DNA from: Nitrospirota bacterium
GTDB lineage: Bacteria > Nitrospirota > Nitrospiria > 2-01-FULL-66-17
DNA length: 58,520 nt
Direction: 5' to 3'
Assembly (NCBI GenBank): GCA_040757335.1
Contig: JBFLXB010000023.1
Location: forward strand, 1-58,520
The stretch's first letter is position 1; the number at the start of each line of letters is the position of its first letter. Under the pieces are notes generated by a model. That model made no database searches, had not been told where the DNA came from, and was given only the letters and a program-made list of their open reading frames with translations. Made by a program: the position numbers and the translations under genes. Of this stretch, positions 18,612 to 28,405 are shown in pieces.

Positions 18612-20330
18612 TCACGCTGCCGCCGACGGCAACGCGGTGTGCACGCATCTCAGCACGCTCGGCACATCCACGATCAGCGCCACGCGACCGCTCCCCAGGA
18701 TGGTCGCACCCGAAATCCCACGCGCCCCGCGACACAGCCCGCCGAGCGGCTTGATCACGGCTTGTCGCTCGCCGTAGAGCGCGTCGACGACGAATCCCGC
18801 GCGGCTTCCCTGGTCCCGTACCACCACCAGGCTTTCACGCCGCGGCGGCGGACCCGTTCGGCCGAAGAACTCGCGCAGCCGAAGGTACGGCAAGGCTTCG
18901 CCGCGCAGATCGATTACGCCGAACGCCTCGCCGCGACCGCGCGCGTCGGACGGCAATTCGAGACATTCGGCCACCGCTCCGAGGGGAATGACGAACGTGT
19001 CGTCCGCCACGCCGACCGCAAACCCCTCGATCATCGCGAGCGTGAGCGGGAGACGAATCGTAATTCGCGTTCCCGCGTCCCTGCGACTCTCTACCGACAC
19101 GGACCCACGCAGCGCGTCCACGTTCTTCCGCACCACGTCCATGCCCACGCCGCGGCCCGACAACTCCGTGACGGCTTCGGACGTGGAGAACCCGGGTTCA
19201 AAGATCAAGCGAAGCGTTTCCTGATCGGAACCGGTTTGGTGATCCGCAATCAGTCCCTTGGCTCTTGCCACTTTGAGAATCTTGCCGCGGTCGAGCCCCG
19301 CTCCATCATCCTCCATTTGAACCATCAGGTGGCCGGCCTGATGAAACGCGCGCAGGGTCACCCGGCCCTCGGCGTCTTTCCCCTTGCGGGTGCGAACCGT
19401 GGGCGGCTCGATCCCGTGGTCGAGGGCGTTTCGAATCATGTGGGTGATGGGGTCCCTGAGGGACTCGATAATGGTGGTGTCCACTTCTGCGTCCTCGCCT
19501 TCGATCACCAACCGTACCGACTTGCCGAGGGACTGACTGATGTCGCGCACCGTGCGATGAAATTGTCGGAACAGCGGCCCCACCGGCACCATGCGCACCT
19601 TGAGAATTACCTCTTGGAGGTCGCTGAAGAGCCGCTCCACCTGTCGGTGGCCTTCGAGCACTTCGTCGCCGAATACGGTTGCGGATCCCTGCAGCGATTG
19701 GCGCAGGCGTCCTTGGGCGATCGCGATCTCACCGGTGAGATCGAGGAGGCGGTCGAGCTTTCCGATATCGACCCGCAGGGTCCGGCTCCGTCTCAATCCC
19801 TGGTGCGCATCGTCCGGTACGCCCTCGACCGGCCGTGAGCGGCCCGCGTCCGGCTCCGGAGTCTGACCCTCCGCAAGCGCCTGCCGGGAGACGGCGTGCT
19901 GCGCGGATGCGTCGCGAAACCGGCCCAGAAGATCACCGTGGGCGAGGTCCAAATCGTCGCGACCGGTCGGCGCGATCAAGACCATCCGGCGAAGCGCGTC
20001 CACGCCGCGAAGGAGCAGCGAAACCAAGTCGGCGGTCACGGGAAGCGTCCGGCTGCGAAATCGCTGGAGCACGTCCTCCATCGCGTGGGCGAACTCGGAC
20101 ACCTTGGGAAAGTCGAGCGTCGAAGCGTTCCCCTTCAGCGTGTGAGCGCACCGGAAGATGGTCTGAATGAGGTCCTCATCGCCCGGGCGGCCTTCCAGTG
20201 CGACCAGCGCCTCTTCCATCTCGGTGAGGCGTTCGTCCGACTCGACTAAAAAGGTTTGAAGCACCGCCTTGCGGAGTTCGGCGTCTGGTCCGTCGGACGG
20301 CAAATCGGAAGATCGCGCGGGCTCAGCCAT
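18612..20330 (-). CDS. cheA: Chemotaxis histidine kinase CheA
   Basis: 572 residues. The HPt domain carries phosphorylatable His63 ([10 protein letters not shown]). The dimerisation segment starts near [18 protein letters not shown]. The ATPase domain has the N-box [10 protein letters not shown] and G-boxes DDGAGLD and [10 protein letters not shown] CheW-like regulatory domain closes the protein. No separate P2 domain of normal size is obvious. It is the first gene of the cheA-mcp-cheW-cheR-cheB operon. The only phosphate acceptor seen locally is CheB; a CheY must be elsewhere or the output is unusual. Confidence 0.95.
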   Translation of the reverse strand: MAEPARSSDLPSDGPDAELRKAVLQTFLVESDERLTEMEEALVALEGRPGDEDLIQTIFRCAHTLKGNASTLDFPKVSEFAHAMEDVLQRFRSRTLPVTADLVSLLLRGVDALRRMVLIAPTGRDDLDLAHGDLLGRFRDASAQHAVSRQALAEGQTPEPDAGRSRPVEGVPDDAHQGLRRSRTLRVDIGKLDRLLDLTGEIAIAQGRLRQSLQGSATVFGDEVLEGHRQVERLFSDLQEVILKVRMVPVGPLFRQFHRTVRDISQSLGKSVRLVIEGEDAEVDTTIIESLRDPITHMIRNALDHGIEPPTVRTRKGKDAEGRVTLRAFHQAGHLMVQMEDDGAGLDRGKILKVARAKGLIADHQTGSDQETLRLIFEPGFSTSEAVTELSGRGVGMDVVRKNVDALRGSVSVESRRDAGTRITIRLPLTLAMIEGFAVGVADDTFVIPLGAVAECLELPSDARGRGEAFGVIDLRGEALPYLRLREFFGRTGPPPRRESLVVVRDQGSRAGFVVDALYGERQAVIKPLGGLCRGARGISGATILGSGRVALIVDVPSVLRCVHTALPSAAA

Positions 20331-20733
20331 CCCGTTTCGCTCAGCGGATGGCGGCTGAACAAGCCGCCCTCGACGGTGGGTGGTCCATCACCATGGGATT
20401 CGGAACATCGTGAAGATAGCACACGACCGGATCGCGTCAACACGCGGGAAAACGCGTCGGGGGAAGCCCTGGACAGGGTTTCCCCCGATCATCACCGAAC
20501 CCGCTTGCATGGACCGGCTCGCTCCATCGAGCCGTCCCAGATCCGAGCGTGTCCTCCGTTCCGCGCGTTAGGCCTCCTTCTCCGCGACGACGGAAGGACC
20601 TCCATCATCGCCTGCACTGGAGGAGTCGAGACCTCGTCGGCTTATCCCCGACTGTTGGGTTCGGTGGCTTCGGCTTCCTGCTTGAACACCAGGTGCATCC
20701 GCGGATACGCCGCTGCGTCGGGGGTCTCGGACG
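20331..20733. other. 403-bp gap between glnK and cheA
   Basis: No gene was recognised on either strand. A minus-strand stretch after glnK can be read as short protein-like sequence without a start and is treated as chance. The only clear element is the hairpin at 20459-20486. Confidence 0.5.
20459..20486 (-). terminator. Hairpin after glnK
   Basis: Stem GGGGGAAGCCCTG with CAGGGTTTCCCCC (one G-T pair) closes over a tiny loop. On the minus strand it is followed within about 10 nt by TTTT. It lies between amtB-glnK and the cheA operon and probably ends the former. Confidence 0.55.
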
Positions 20734-22419
<1,686 letters not shown>

Positions 22420-22479
22420 GAGGAGTCTCCTCGTCAAGAGTTCCGCGTTCGACAATTTTGTCAGTGACCGTGGCCCGGT

Positions 22480-22508
22480 ATACTGTCACAACACGAGGGC
22501 GGGGTCAA
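22480..22508 (-). promoter_or_regulatory. Candidate promoter for amtB-glnK
   Basis: On the minus strand TTGACC (22503-22508) is spaced 17 nt from CAGTAT (22480-22485), about 60 nt before the amtB ATG. The -10 match is weak. I saw no sigma-54 type TGGCAC/TTGC pair in this leader, although sigma-54 control is common for amtB. Confidence 0.35.
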
Positions 22509-22608
22509 CAGGCATGCGACAACGGGTGCGGAAAGTGGCGCGAAGGGGTGGGCCGGAACCCGGCGAGGAGCGGATCGAGGGAGCCGGGGGCCCTTCCGGG
22601 AGGAGATG

Positions 22609-23538
22609 CTATAGCGGGAGCGGGCTTCGGCTGGTGCCCGGTTCGGGATTGGGCGCCAACTCCAGCGCGTCCACCCGTTCCCATGTCGGCCCGGCTTCGT
22701 CCCGTTGTCGGTCGGCGGCAAGGGTGTCGAACGCGCGGGTCAACAGCGTGGCGGCATCGCCCCACCGCCGGGGGGCGTTCAGCATCACCAACAGCACGTC
22801 ACCCTGCTCACGCACGACGCGCGCGATGAGACAGCGCCCCGCGCCCCGAGTGAACCCCGTTTTCACGCCCACCATGCCTTCGAACGTGGCCATCAACCGG
22901 TTGGTCGTCCGAAACGGATAGACTCGTCGGCCGTCAACGGTCACCAGCTTCCCTCCGCGCAGCTTGACCGCTTCGGCAAACGCCGGACGTTCCTGTGCAG
23001 CGGCGGCGAGCCGCGCAAGATCCTGCGCCGAGGAGTGATGCCCCGGCGCGTCAAATCCGCAGGCGTTGGCGAAATGCGTCTCGGTCAACGCCAACGCCTC
23101 CGCGTAGCGATTCATCTTGTTCACGAACGCGGTCTCCGTTCCCCCGATGGCTTCGGCCACGGCCCGGCACGCGTCGTTCGCGGAGGTGACCAACATCGTC
23201 TGAATGAGATCTCCCAGTCGGAACCGCTGCCCGGCCCGCAGCCGCAGCCGATGACCCGTGGCGCGGGCCGCGTGGCGGCTGATCGTCACCTCGGCGTCGG
23301 GGTCCCCTTCGTCGATCGCGATCACCGCAGTCATCACCTTGGTCAGGCTCGCCGGCGCCAACCGAGCGGTCGAGTTGGATTCGTACAGGACCCTGCGCTG
23401 TTCGAGGTCCACGAGCAAGAGACCCTTCGCGCGGACTTTGGGCCACACCGCAGGCTCCTCGGCCCATCCCGCCGCGGCCGATCCCCACAGCATGGCCGCG
23501 CCGACCACCGCCGTCCACCCGACACCCGGTTGCTTCAA
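22609..23538 (-). CDS. D-alanyl-D-alanine carboxypeptidase (peptidase S11)
   Basis: 309 residues from a TTG preceded by GGGGGT. A signal peptide ending at GWAEE is followed by the penicillin-binding fold with SLTK (nucleophile Ser and Lys), SAN and KTG motifs, in order and well spaced. It trims the terminal D-Ala from peptidoglycan stem peptides in the periplasm. The C-terminal domain and membrane-anchoring helix of PBP5 are absent, so it resembles the shorter DacF/PBP7-like members. Confidence 0.92.
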   Translation of the reverse strand: MKQPGVGWTAVVGAAMLWGSAAAGWAEEPAVWPKVRAKGLLLVDLEQRRVLYESNSTARLAPASLTKVMTAVIAIDEGDPDAEVTISRHAARATGHRLRLRAGQRFRLGDLIQTMLVTSANDACRAVAEAIGGTETAFVNKMNRYAEALALTETHFANACGFDAPGHHSSAQDLARLAAAAQERPAFAEAVKLRGGKLVTVDGRRVYPFRTTNRLMATFEGMVGVKTGFTRGAGRCLIARVVREQGDVLLVMLNAPRRWGDAATLLTRAFDTLAADRQRDEAGPTWERVDALELAPNPEPGTSRSPLPL

Positions 23539-23595
23539 CCTTCACCCCCAGCCGCCGATAATTGGGCGAAACTATAATGGAAGGCGTTCGGATCG

Positions 23596-24360
23596 TCAAC
23601 GTGTGGTGGTCCACGGGGGAGGAAACCGTTTCGACCGAATCAGTCCCAGCTTGGCTGCGCGATACGTCAGCGCGGTCACCAAGCACCCGACGCCGTACAC
23701 CACGCTGCGCCGGAAATTGATCGACGAGGATTCGGCCGTGTATTTGGTGGGGCAACTCACCTCCCCGATGGCGTGTCCGCCCCACAAGATCTGCGCGAGC
23801 ATTTGGTTGTCGAACACGAAATCATTCGAGTTGTCCTCCATCGGCAACGCTCTGAGCAGCGCCGCGGAAAACGCGCGATAACCCGTGTGGTACTCCGACA
23901 ATTTCGCCCCCAACAAGAGATTCTGGAACAGCGTCAGCACGCGGTTCGAGAGGTATTTCCACGCCGGCATCCCGCCTTTCAGCGCATACCCGCCCAGAAT
24001 TCGCGATCCCAACACGCAAGGATACAGGCCGTTGGCGATCATGGAGACCATCGCGGGGATCAGATGGGGCGTGTACTGATAGTCGGGATGGACCATCACC
24101 ACGATGTCGGCCCCCGCGTCCAGGGCCAGCCGGTAACACGTCTTTTGGTTGGCGCCGTACCCGAGGTTGCGCGGGTGGCGATGGACCGTCACCCGATCCA
24201 GGGTTCGGGCCACCGCCACGGTGTCGTCGCGGCTGGCGTCATCCACCAGAATGATCCGGTCCACGATGCCTTGCTCCATGACCTCACGATAGGTGTCCTC
24301 GAGCGTGCGCGCCGCGTTATATGCGGGCATCACCACCACCACGTACCGAGACTTGTACAC
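23596..24360 (-). CDS. Family 2 glycosyltransferase (polyprenyl-phosphate sugar transferase-like)
   Basis: 254 residues from GTG, starting 3 nt after the arginine dihydrolase gene. The GT-A fold shows VVVVMPAYNAARTL, the acidic LVDDASRDDT and a VMVHPDYQY motif in the place of DxD. It resembles dolichol/polyprenyl-phosphate mannosyl- or glucosyltransferases that act at the membrane. Acceptor and sugar are unknown. It sits in a run OCD-dihydrolase-GT2-carboxypeptidase. Confidence 0.85.
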   Translation of the reverse strand: MYKSRYVVVVMPAYNAARTLEDTYREVMEQGIVDRIILVDDASRDDTVAVARTLDRVTVHRHPRNLGYGANQKTCYRLALDAGADIVVMVHPDYQYTPHLIPAMVSMIANGLYPCVLGSRILGGYALKGGMPAWKYLSNRVLTLFQNLLLGAKLSEYHTGYRAFSAALLRALPMEDNSNDFVFDNQMLAQILWGGHAIGEVSCPTKYTAESSSINFRRSVVYGVGCLVTALTYRAAKLGLIRSKRFPPPWTTTR

Positions 24361-24363
24361 CCG

Positions 24364-25167
24364 TTACTCCACCCACAGCACGAGGCACTTGGCGCTGCCG
24401 CCGGCCTTGTGAAACTCGGAAAGATCCACGGGCCGTGGCGTCCACCCCGCCGCGCGCAACGACGCTTCCAGCGCCGCACACCCCGATTGCAGCACCACCT
24501 CGCGGCCCGCCACGATCGCGTTGCACCCGAAGCGCAACGCGTCGGCCTCGTCCACCGCAATGGCCTCGGGCACGAATTGGGCGATGACCCGCTGCCCGTA
24601 CTCGTCGAACGCCGGCGGATAATACAACGCGCGCCGCTCGTCCAGCGGGCAGAAACAGGTGTCCAGGTGGTAGAAGCGCGGATCGATCAACTCGAGCGAC
24701 AGTACCCGGCACCCGAGGATCGCGGCCACCGCCTGGTGGGACGTGACGTCGGAGCGGAGCCGGTACCCGGCGAACAACGTGTCGCCCAGCCAGAGGGCAT
24801 CACCCTCGCCTTCAAAACAGGTCTGCTCCGGCAGCGTGTCGATCGCGTACCCGCGGGTTCGAAACCAGGCCTCGTAGGTGGGCTGCTCTCGCTGACGTTC
24901 GGGATGCAGGAAACGGCTGGCGATGAACCGGCGGTGCGCCACCATGCCCGCGTTCGCCGTGAACACCAAGTCGGGCAACCCCTTAACCGGCTCCAACAGG
25001 TCCACGTGGACGCCCAACCCGGCGGTCAGCAGATCGTACAGCGCGCGCCACTGTGCCCGAGCGCGGTCGGGGTCGGCCGGCCGGCGCACGTCCATCCACG
25101 GGTTGATTTCGTACTCGATGCCGTAGTAGTCGGGAGGGCACATCAGCAGGGAGCGCCCGTGCGTCAT
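24364..25167 (-). CDS. argZ: Arginine dihydrolase (ArgZ/AgrE N-domain type, guanidine-modifying enzyme fold)
   Basis: 267 residues; the ATG overlaps the stop of the upstream gene (ATGA). It belongs to the DDAH/amidinotransferase superfamily with candidate substrate residues near FTANAG (70-74), EGEGD (119-123), catalytic His167 (YHLDTCF) and nucleophile Cys261 six residues from the end (GGSAKCLVLW). This length and Cys position match the arginine dihydrolase domain of cyanobacterial ArgZ/AgrE, which turns arginine into ornithine, CO2 and two ammonia. Adjacency to the ornithine cyclodeaminase gene supports that. A dimethylargininase is the alternative. Confidence 0.82.
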   Translation of the reverse strand: MTHGRSLLMCPPDYYGIEYEINPWMDVRRPADPDRARAQWRALYDLLTAGLGVHVDLLEPVKGLPDLVFTANAGMVAHRRFIASRFLHPERQREQPTYEAWFRTRGYAIDTLPEQTCFEGEGDALWLGDTLFAGYRLRSDVTSHQAVAAILGCRVLSLELIDPRFYHLDTCFCPLDERRALYYPPAFDEYGQRVIAQFVPEAIAVDEADALRFGCNAIVAGREVVLQSGCAALEASLRAAGWTPRPVDLSEFHKAGGSAKCLVLWVE

Positions 25168-26405
25168 CCCGCGTTGGCGCTCGTTGATGACGGCTCGGAC
25201 AGGGCCTCGACCAGCGTGCGCAGGAACGGCTCCACGTCCGTGACCAAGCCCATGGCTTGAAAACTCCCGCGGTCGGCCAATTTGGTCACCACCGCCGGGT
25301 TGATGTCGACGCAGATGACCTTGACCGACGCCGGCAGAATGTTGCCGGTGGCGATCGAGTGCAGGGTGGTCGCGATCAGGATCGCCACGCTCACGCCGCG
25401 GATCTTCTCGCGCATCGCATCCTGCGCCCGCACCGCATCGGTGATGACGTCGGGCAGCGGCCCGTCGTCTCGAATCGATCCGGCCAACACGTAGTCCACG
25501 CCGCGGGTCACGCACGCGTGCATAATCCCGCGGGAGAGCAGCCCGCGTTCAACCGCCTGCCGGATGCCCCCGGCCCGGCGTATCGCATTGATCGCGCGCA
25601 GGTGGTGTTCGTGACCCTCTTTGACCGGCACGCCCGCGTCCAAAGACATGCCCAGCGACGTGCCGAAGAGCGCCTGCTCGATGTCGTGCGCGGCCAACGC
25701 GTTGCCCGCAAAGAGCACCTGCACATACCCCGCCTTGATCAAGCGCTCCAGGTGTCCTCCCGACCCGGTGTGGATCACCGCCGGTCCCGCCACCACCAAC
25801 ACCTTCTGGCCCGCGGAACGGGCGGTCTTGATGTGCCGGGCCATTTCGCGGATGACCACGGCTTTGGGCTTTTCGGATGACACGCTGCTGGCCATGAACT
25901 CAAACACGTTGCGTTCGGGGGAGCGGTCGATCGGCGCGACCTTGACCCCGGCGTGGCCCACCACCACGAGGTCGTCGCGCCGCACCCGGTGCATGGGAAG
26001 GGTGAAGGCCCGCCCGGACGCAGGGTCAAACCCGATCCCGCAGTCCATCTCCGGGTGCTCGACCGGGATCCACGCGCCCTGGCGCCGGATCCAGGTGTCG
26101 AAGTGCGTGGTGCAGTAGAACCCGTCCGGAAACGCGCCGTCGCAGTCCGCCCGAACCAGGAGCGCGTCTTCCCCGTGGACCGGGATCGCGCCGTGTTGGC
26201 CGATGCGACCCAGGATCGCGTCGAGTTGCTCCGCGTCGGACGCGCTCACGCGGATCACGGCTCGGCTGGTGTCCTGTCGGGTGTGCCCGACCGCGAGTTC
26301 CATGATCTCAAAGCTCCCGCCAAGAGTCATGATTTCGTCAAGGACTTTGGGAAGCAGCAGCGAATCGATGATGTGGCCGCGGAGCTCGACGGTTTCGGAC
26401 GGCAT
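25164..26405 (-). CDS. Ornithine cyclodeaminase of the LOR/SDH (TIGR00300) family
   Basis: 413 residues, matching the C-terminal half of cyanobacterial AgrE/ArgZ. Recognisable blocks are TVELRGHIIDSLLLPKVLDEI, the NAD-binding VLVVAGPAVIHTG and the end KVICVDINPAVVTKLADRGS. In AgrE this domain converts ornithine to proline plus ammonia. Here it is a separate gene translated just before the dihydrolase, so the pair could make proline and three ammonia from arginine. The gene order is the reverse of the domain order in AgrE. Older annotations call it lysine-oxoglutarate reductase/saccharopine dehydrogenase bifunctional. Confidence 0.85.
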   Translation of the reverse strand: MPSETVELRGHIIDSLLLPKVLDEIMTLGGSFEIMELAVGHTRQDTSRAVIRVSASDAEQLDAILGRIGQHGAIPVHGEDALLVRADCDGAFPDGFYCTTHFDTWIRRQGAWIPVEHPEMDCGIGFDPASGRAFTLPMHRVRRDDLVVVGHAGVKVAPIDRSPERNVFEFMASSVSSEKPKAVVIREMARHIKTARSAGQKVLVVAGPAVIHTGSGGHLERLIKAGYVQVLFAGNALAAHDIEQALFGTSLGMSLDAGVPVKEGHEHHLRAINAIRRAGGIRQAVERGLLSRGIMHACVTRGVDYVLAGSIRDDGPLPDVITDAVRAQDAMREKIRGVSVAILIATTLHSIATGNILPASVKVICVDINPAVVTKLADRGSFQAMGLVTDVEPFLRTLVEALSEPSSTSANAG

Positions 26406-26489
26406 CGGTGCCTTTTAGAATGAGAAAGCCGAGCGGACTTTTGCGAAGCGTTTCAATCCCCGCACCAGCCTGACAGGTTCGGACTGACC

Positions 26490-26627
26490 GAGCCTGTTCA
26501 GGAGCGGTCAGATGCAAGGCGCCGCGAGCACCGCAGTCGTAGGGGCGTATTGCTATACGCCCCTACAAAGACGTGAGCAGCGGAAGCGCAGCGGCAACGC
26601 CGCAGATGGCCGCTCATGGACAGGCTC
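26490..26627. repeat. Dispersed palindromic element, copy R2
   Basis: 138 bp with terminal inverted repeats GAGCCTGT / ACAGGCTC. Arms carry the family marks CAGATGCAAGGCG and, on the minus strand, CATCTGCGGCG. The centre holds a perfect nested hairpin (26539-26566, arms GTAGGGGCGTAT and ATACGCCCCTAC, loop TGCT) also found in R4. It begins directly after the thioredoxin-like gene stop codon, on the minus strand. Confidence 0.88.
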
Positions 26628-26978
26628 CTACCCGATCAAATGCTCTCTGATGGCGTTCGCGAGGGCGTCGACAGACAGCGGTTCGGACGCCGAGAACACC
26701 AGCTTTCCCCGTTTGTACAAATGCGTGGTCGGGTAGCTCTCGAACTCGTAGCGTTTTTTGATCTCGCGAGAGCCCGGCACGTGCATCAGGGCTCTCCCGA
26801 ACTTGACCTTTGGCGAGAACGATCGAACCGTCGCCTGGATGGCGGGCTCGTATTCCTCACAGCCGTGGCAGTTGGCGATTTTGAAAAACACGGCCGCGGC
26901 GGGCGCTTCGTGGAATTCTTCGAAGTTCTCGTCGCTGACCCGCGGCAGTTCGATCGCTTCGGGCTGTGAGCCGTCCAT
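26628..26978 (-). CDS. Thioredoxin-fold protein with CHGC active site
   Basis: 116 residues from the ATG at 26978. A TTG near the peroxiredoxin stop would add 23 residues but lies before a hairpin terminator. The thioredoxin fold is clear: AVFFKIANCHGCEEYEPA with a CxxC-type CHGC site, then the cis-Pro loop SYPTTHLYKRGKLV. There is no signal peptide, so it is cytoplasmic. It is next to a peroxiredoxin and may reduce it. The stop TAG is immediately followed by repeat R2. Confidence 0.8.
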   Translation of the reverse strand: MDGSQPEAIELPRVSDENFEEFHEAPAAAVFFKIANCHGCEEYEPAIQATVRSFSPKVKFGRALMHVPGSREIKKRYEFESYPTTHLYKRGKLVFSASEPLSVDALANAIREHLIG

Positions 26979-27002
26979 GGGCGGAGAAGGGCGCCGAAAA
27001 CC

Positions 27003-27030
27003 GTCGGGGCGCACCAGCGTGCGCCCCGAC
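27003..27030 (-). terminator. Terminator after the peroxiredoxin gene
   Basis: Perfect 11-bp stem GTCGGGGCGCA / TGCGCCCCGAC with a 6-nt loop, followed on the minus strand by GGTTTTC. It starts about 20 nt past the peroxiredoxin stop and argues for a separate start of the thioredoxin-like gene. Confidence 0.65.
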
Positions 27031-27051
27031 GCGTGTTCGGATCGCAAGTGG

Positions 27052-27513
27052 TTACTTCAAGGTCTTGATGGCGTTCAGAATCTCCTGATCATCGCGCGGC
27101 GTCAGGATTTCTTGCACCTTCACGAACCGCACGACCCCGTTCTTGTCGATCACTACGGTGGCGCGCTTCGTGATGTATTTGTCTTCTAAGTACATGCCGT
27201 ACTTTTTCGCGACGTTGCCGCCCATGTCGGAGAGCAAGCGGTGTTTGAGTCCCAGGGAGTCCGCCCACGCTTTGTGGGAGTAGACGCTGTCGATGCTGAC
27301 GCCCAGCACCTCCGTGTCGGCCGACGAAAACTTCGGGAAGTCGTCGGTCAAACACTTGTTCTCCTTGGTGCAGACCGGGCTCCAATCGAGCGGATAGAAC
27401 GCCAGCACCACGTTCTTCTTGCCCTTGAAGTCGCCTAGTTTCACTTCCTTCTGATCCTGATCTTTCAGCGCGAAGTCCGGAGCCGTCGCCCCCACTTGAA
27501 TTTCCGCTGCCAT
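27052..27513 (-). CDS. Peroxiredoxin (AhpC/TSA family)
   Basis: 153 residues; the start has GAGGAGG 7 nt upstream. The peroxidatic Cys lies in [12 protein letters not shown] (usually PxxxT/SxxC), with supporting [15 protein letters not shown] and [15 protein letters not shown]. It reduces hydrogen peroxide or organic peroxides in the cytoplasm using a thiol donor. The adjacent thioredoxin-fold protein is a possible donor. No obvious second resolving Cys at the C-terminus is present. Confidence 0.94.
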   Translation of the reverse strand: MAAEIQVGATAPDFALKDQDQKEVKLGDFKGKKNVVLAFYPLDWSPVCTKENKCLTDDFPKFSSADTEVLGVSIDSVYSHKAWADSLGLKHRLLSDMGGNVAKKYGMYLEDKYITKRATVVIDKNGVVRFVKVQEILTPRDDQEILNAIKTLK

Positions 27514-27595
27514 GGCCGTTCCTCCTCGTGTGTCTGTCAGATCGCGCAACCGTGCGGAAGAACCCGCACCGCGCACCGGAAGAAAAGAGTCACCC

Positions 27596-27624
27596 TTCTA
27601 ACACGGCGATTTTGGCGTTGTCAA
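27596..27624 (-). promoter_or_regulatory. Candidate peroxiredoxin promoter
   Basis: On the minus strand a consensus TTGACA (27619-27624) is followed 17 nt later by TTAGAA (27596-27601), about 80 nt before the ATG. The -10 box is weak. Confidence 0.4.
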
Positions 27625-27766
27625 GCCGCGTCGCGGAGCGCCGAAAACCGGGTCGAGCATCGACCGCCAGTCCATATGCTCCTGGAATGGAGGCAGACGG
27701 CGCATTCTTTACTTTCGATTCCCGCGTTGTTACCATCCCGTGATGTTGCTCATGGGAGATTCGAGT

Positions 27767-28405
27767 ATGCAGAGACGGCTGGTGGGCATCATGATGGCTT
27801 CGGCACTGCTGATGATGGGAAGCCTGGTCGCGGGGCATACCCAGGCCGCCGAAGCGCCCAAGACCGCGGCCACCCCGCAGAAGCCGGACGGCAAACCCGG
27901 TCGCGCCGTCGAGACGCTGGGCAACGAGCACGTCGCGTCGCCCAGCACACCGCACGTCCCGTACAACACCGCCCCGCCGACGTCCGGACCGCACCTCCAG
28001 TGGGTCGCCAAGTGGGGCGTGCACAAAGCCCCCATCGTGAGAGAACTCCAGGTCCACAATCTGGAGGACGGTGGCGTGATCGTGCAGTACAAGTGCGATC
28101 AACCTTGCCCCGACCTCGTGGCCAAACTGGAAGCCCTGGCCGCCCGGTACCGCGACAAAGCCGAGGCGGATCGCGCGTCCATGCCGCGGCCCGCGACTCC
28201 TGATCGCCCGCTCCGCAGTAAATACGACCATTTGATCGTAGCGCCGTACCCCGACATGCAGCACCAGATCGCGTTGACCGCGTGGGGCCGGATCGACTCC
28301 TTTGACGGATACGACGAGGACCGGATCGTCCGGTTCATCGAAGCCTTTATCGGAATCGACCACCACCCCGCGCACGAAAAGGCTCCCGCAGCACAGAAAC
28401 CGTGA
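27767..28405 (+). CDS. Secreted DUF3105 protein
   Basis: 212 residues from the ATG at 27767, which has GGGAG 7 nt upstream. A signal peptide (about 1-29, ending QAAEA) is followed by a DUF3105-like core: PHVPYNTAPPTSGPHLQW, then HNLEDGGVIVQYKC and YDHLIVAPYPDM. The family function is unknown. One Cys pair (KCDQPC) could form a disulfide. Its TGA overlaps the lnt start (GTGA), so the two are translationally coupled. Confidence 0.82.
   Translation: MQRRLVGIMMASALLMMGSLVAGHTQAAEAPKTAATPQKPDGKPGRAVETLGNEHVASPSTPHVPYNTAPPTSGPHLQWVAKWGVHKAPIVRELQVHNLEDGGVIVQYKCDQPCPDLVAKLEALAARYRDKAEADRASMPRPATPDRPLRSKYDHLIVAPYPDMQHQIALTAWGRIDSFDGYDEDRIVRFIEAFIGIDHHPAHEKAPAAQKP

Noticed and set aside
16235-18754. 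839-codon plus-strand open frame opposite cheR, cheW, the receptor and cheA
   Set aside because: Arg/His-rich antisense shadow without domain signals; all four minus-strand genes are unambiguous.
20646-20733. Protein-like minus-strand stretch after glnK (frameshifted PII tail)
   Set aside because: glnK already has the full 112 residues and a normal family end, and the stretch has no start of its own.
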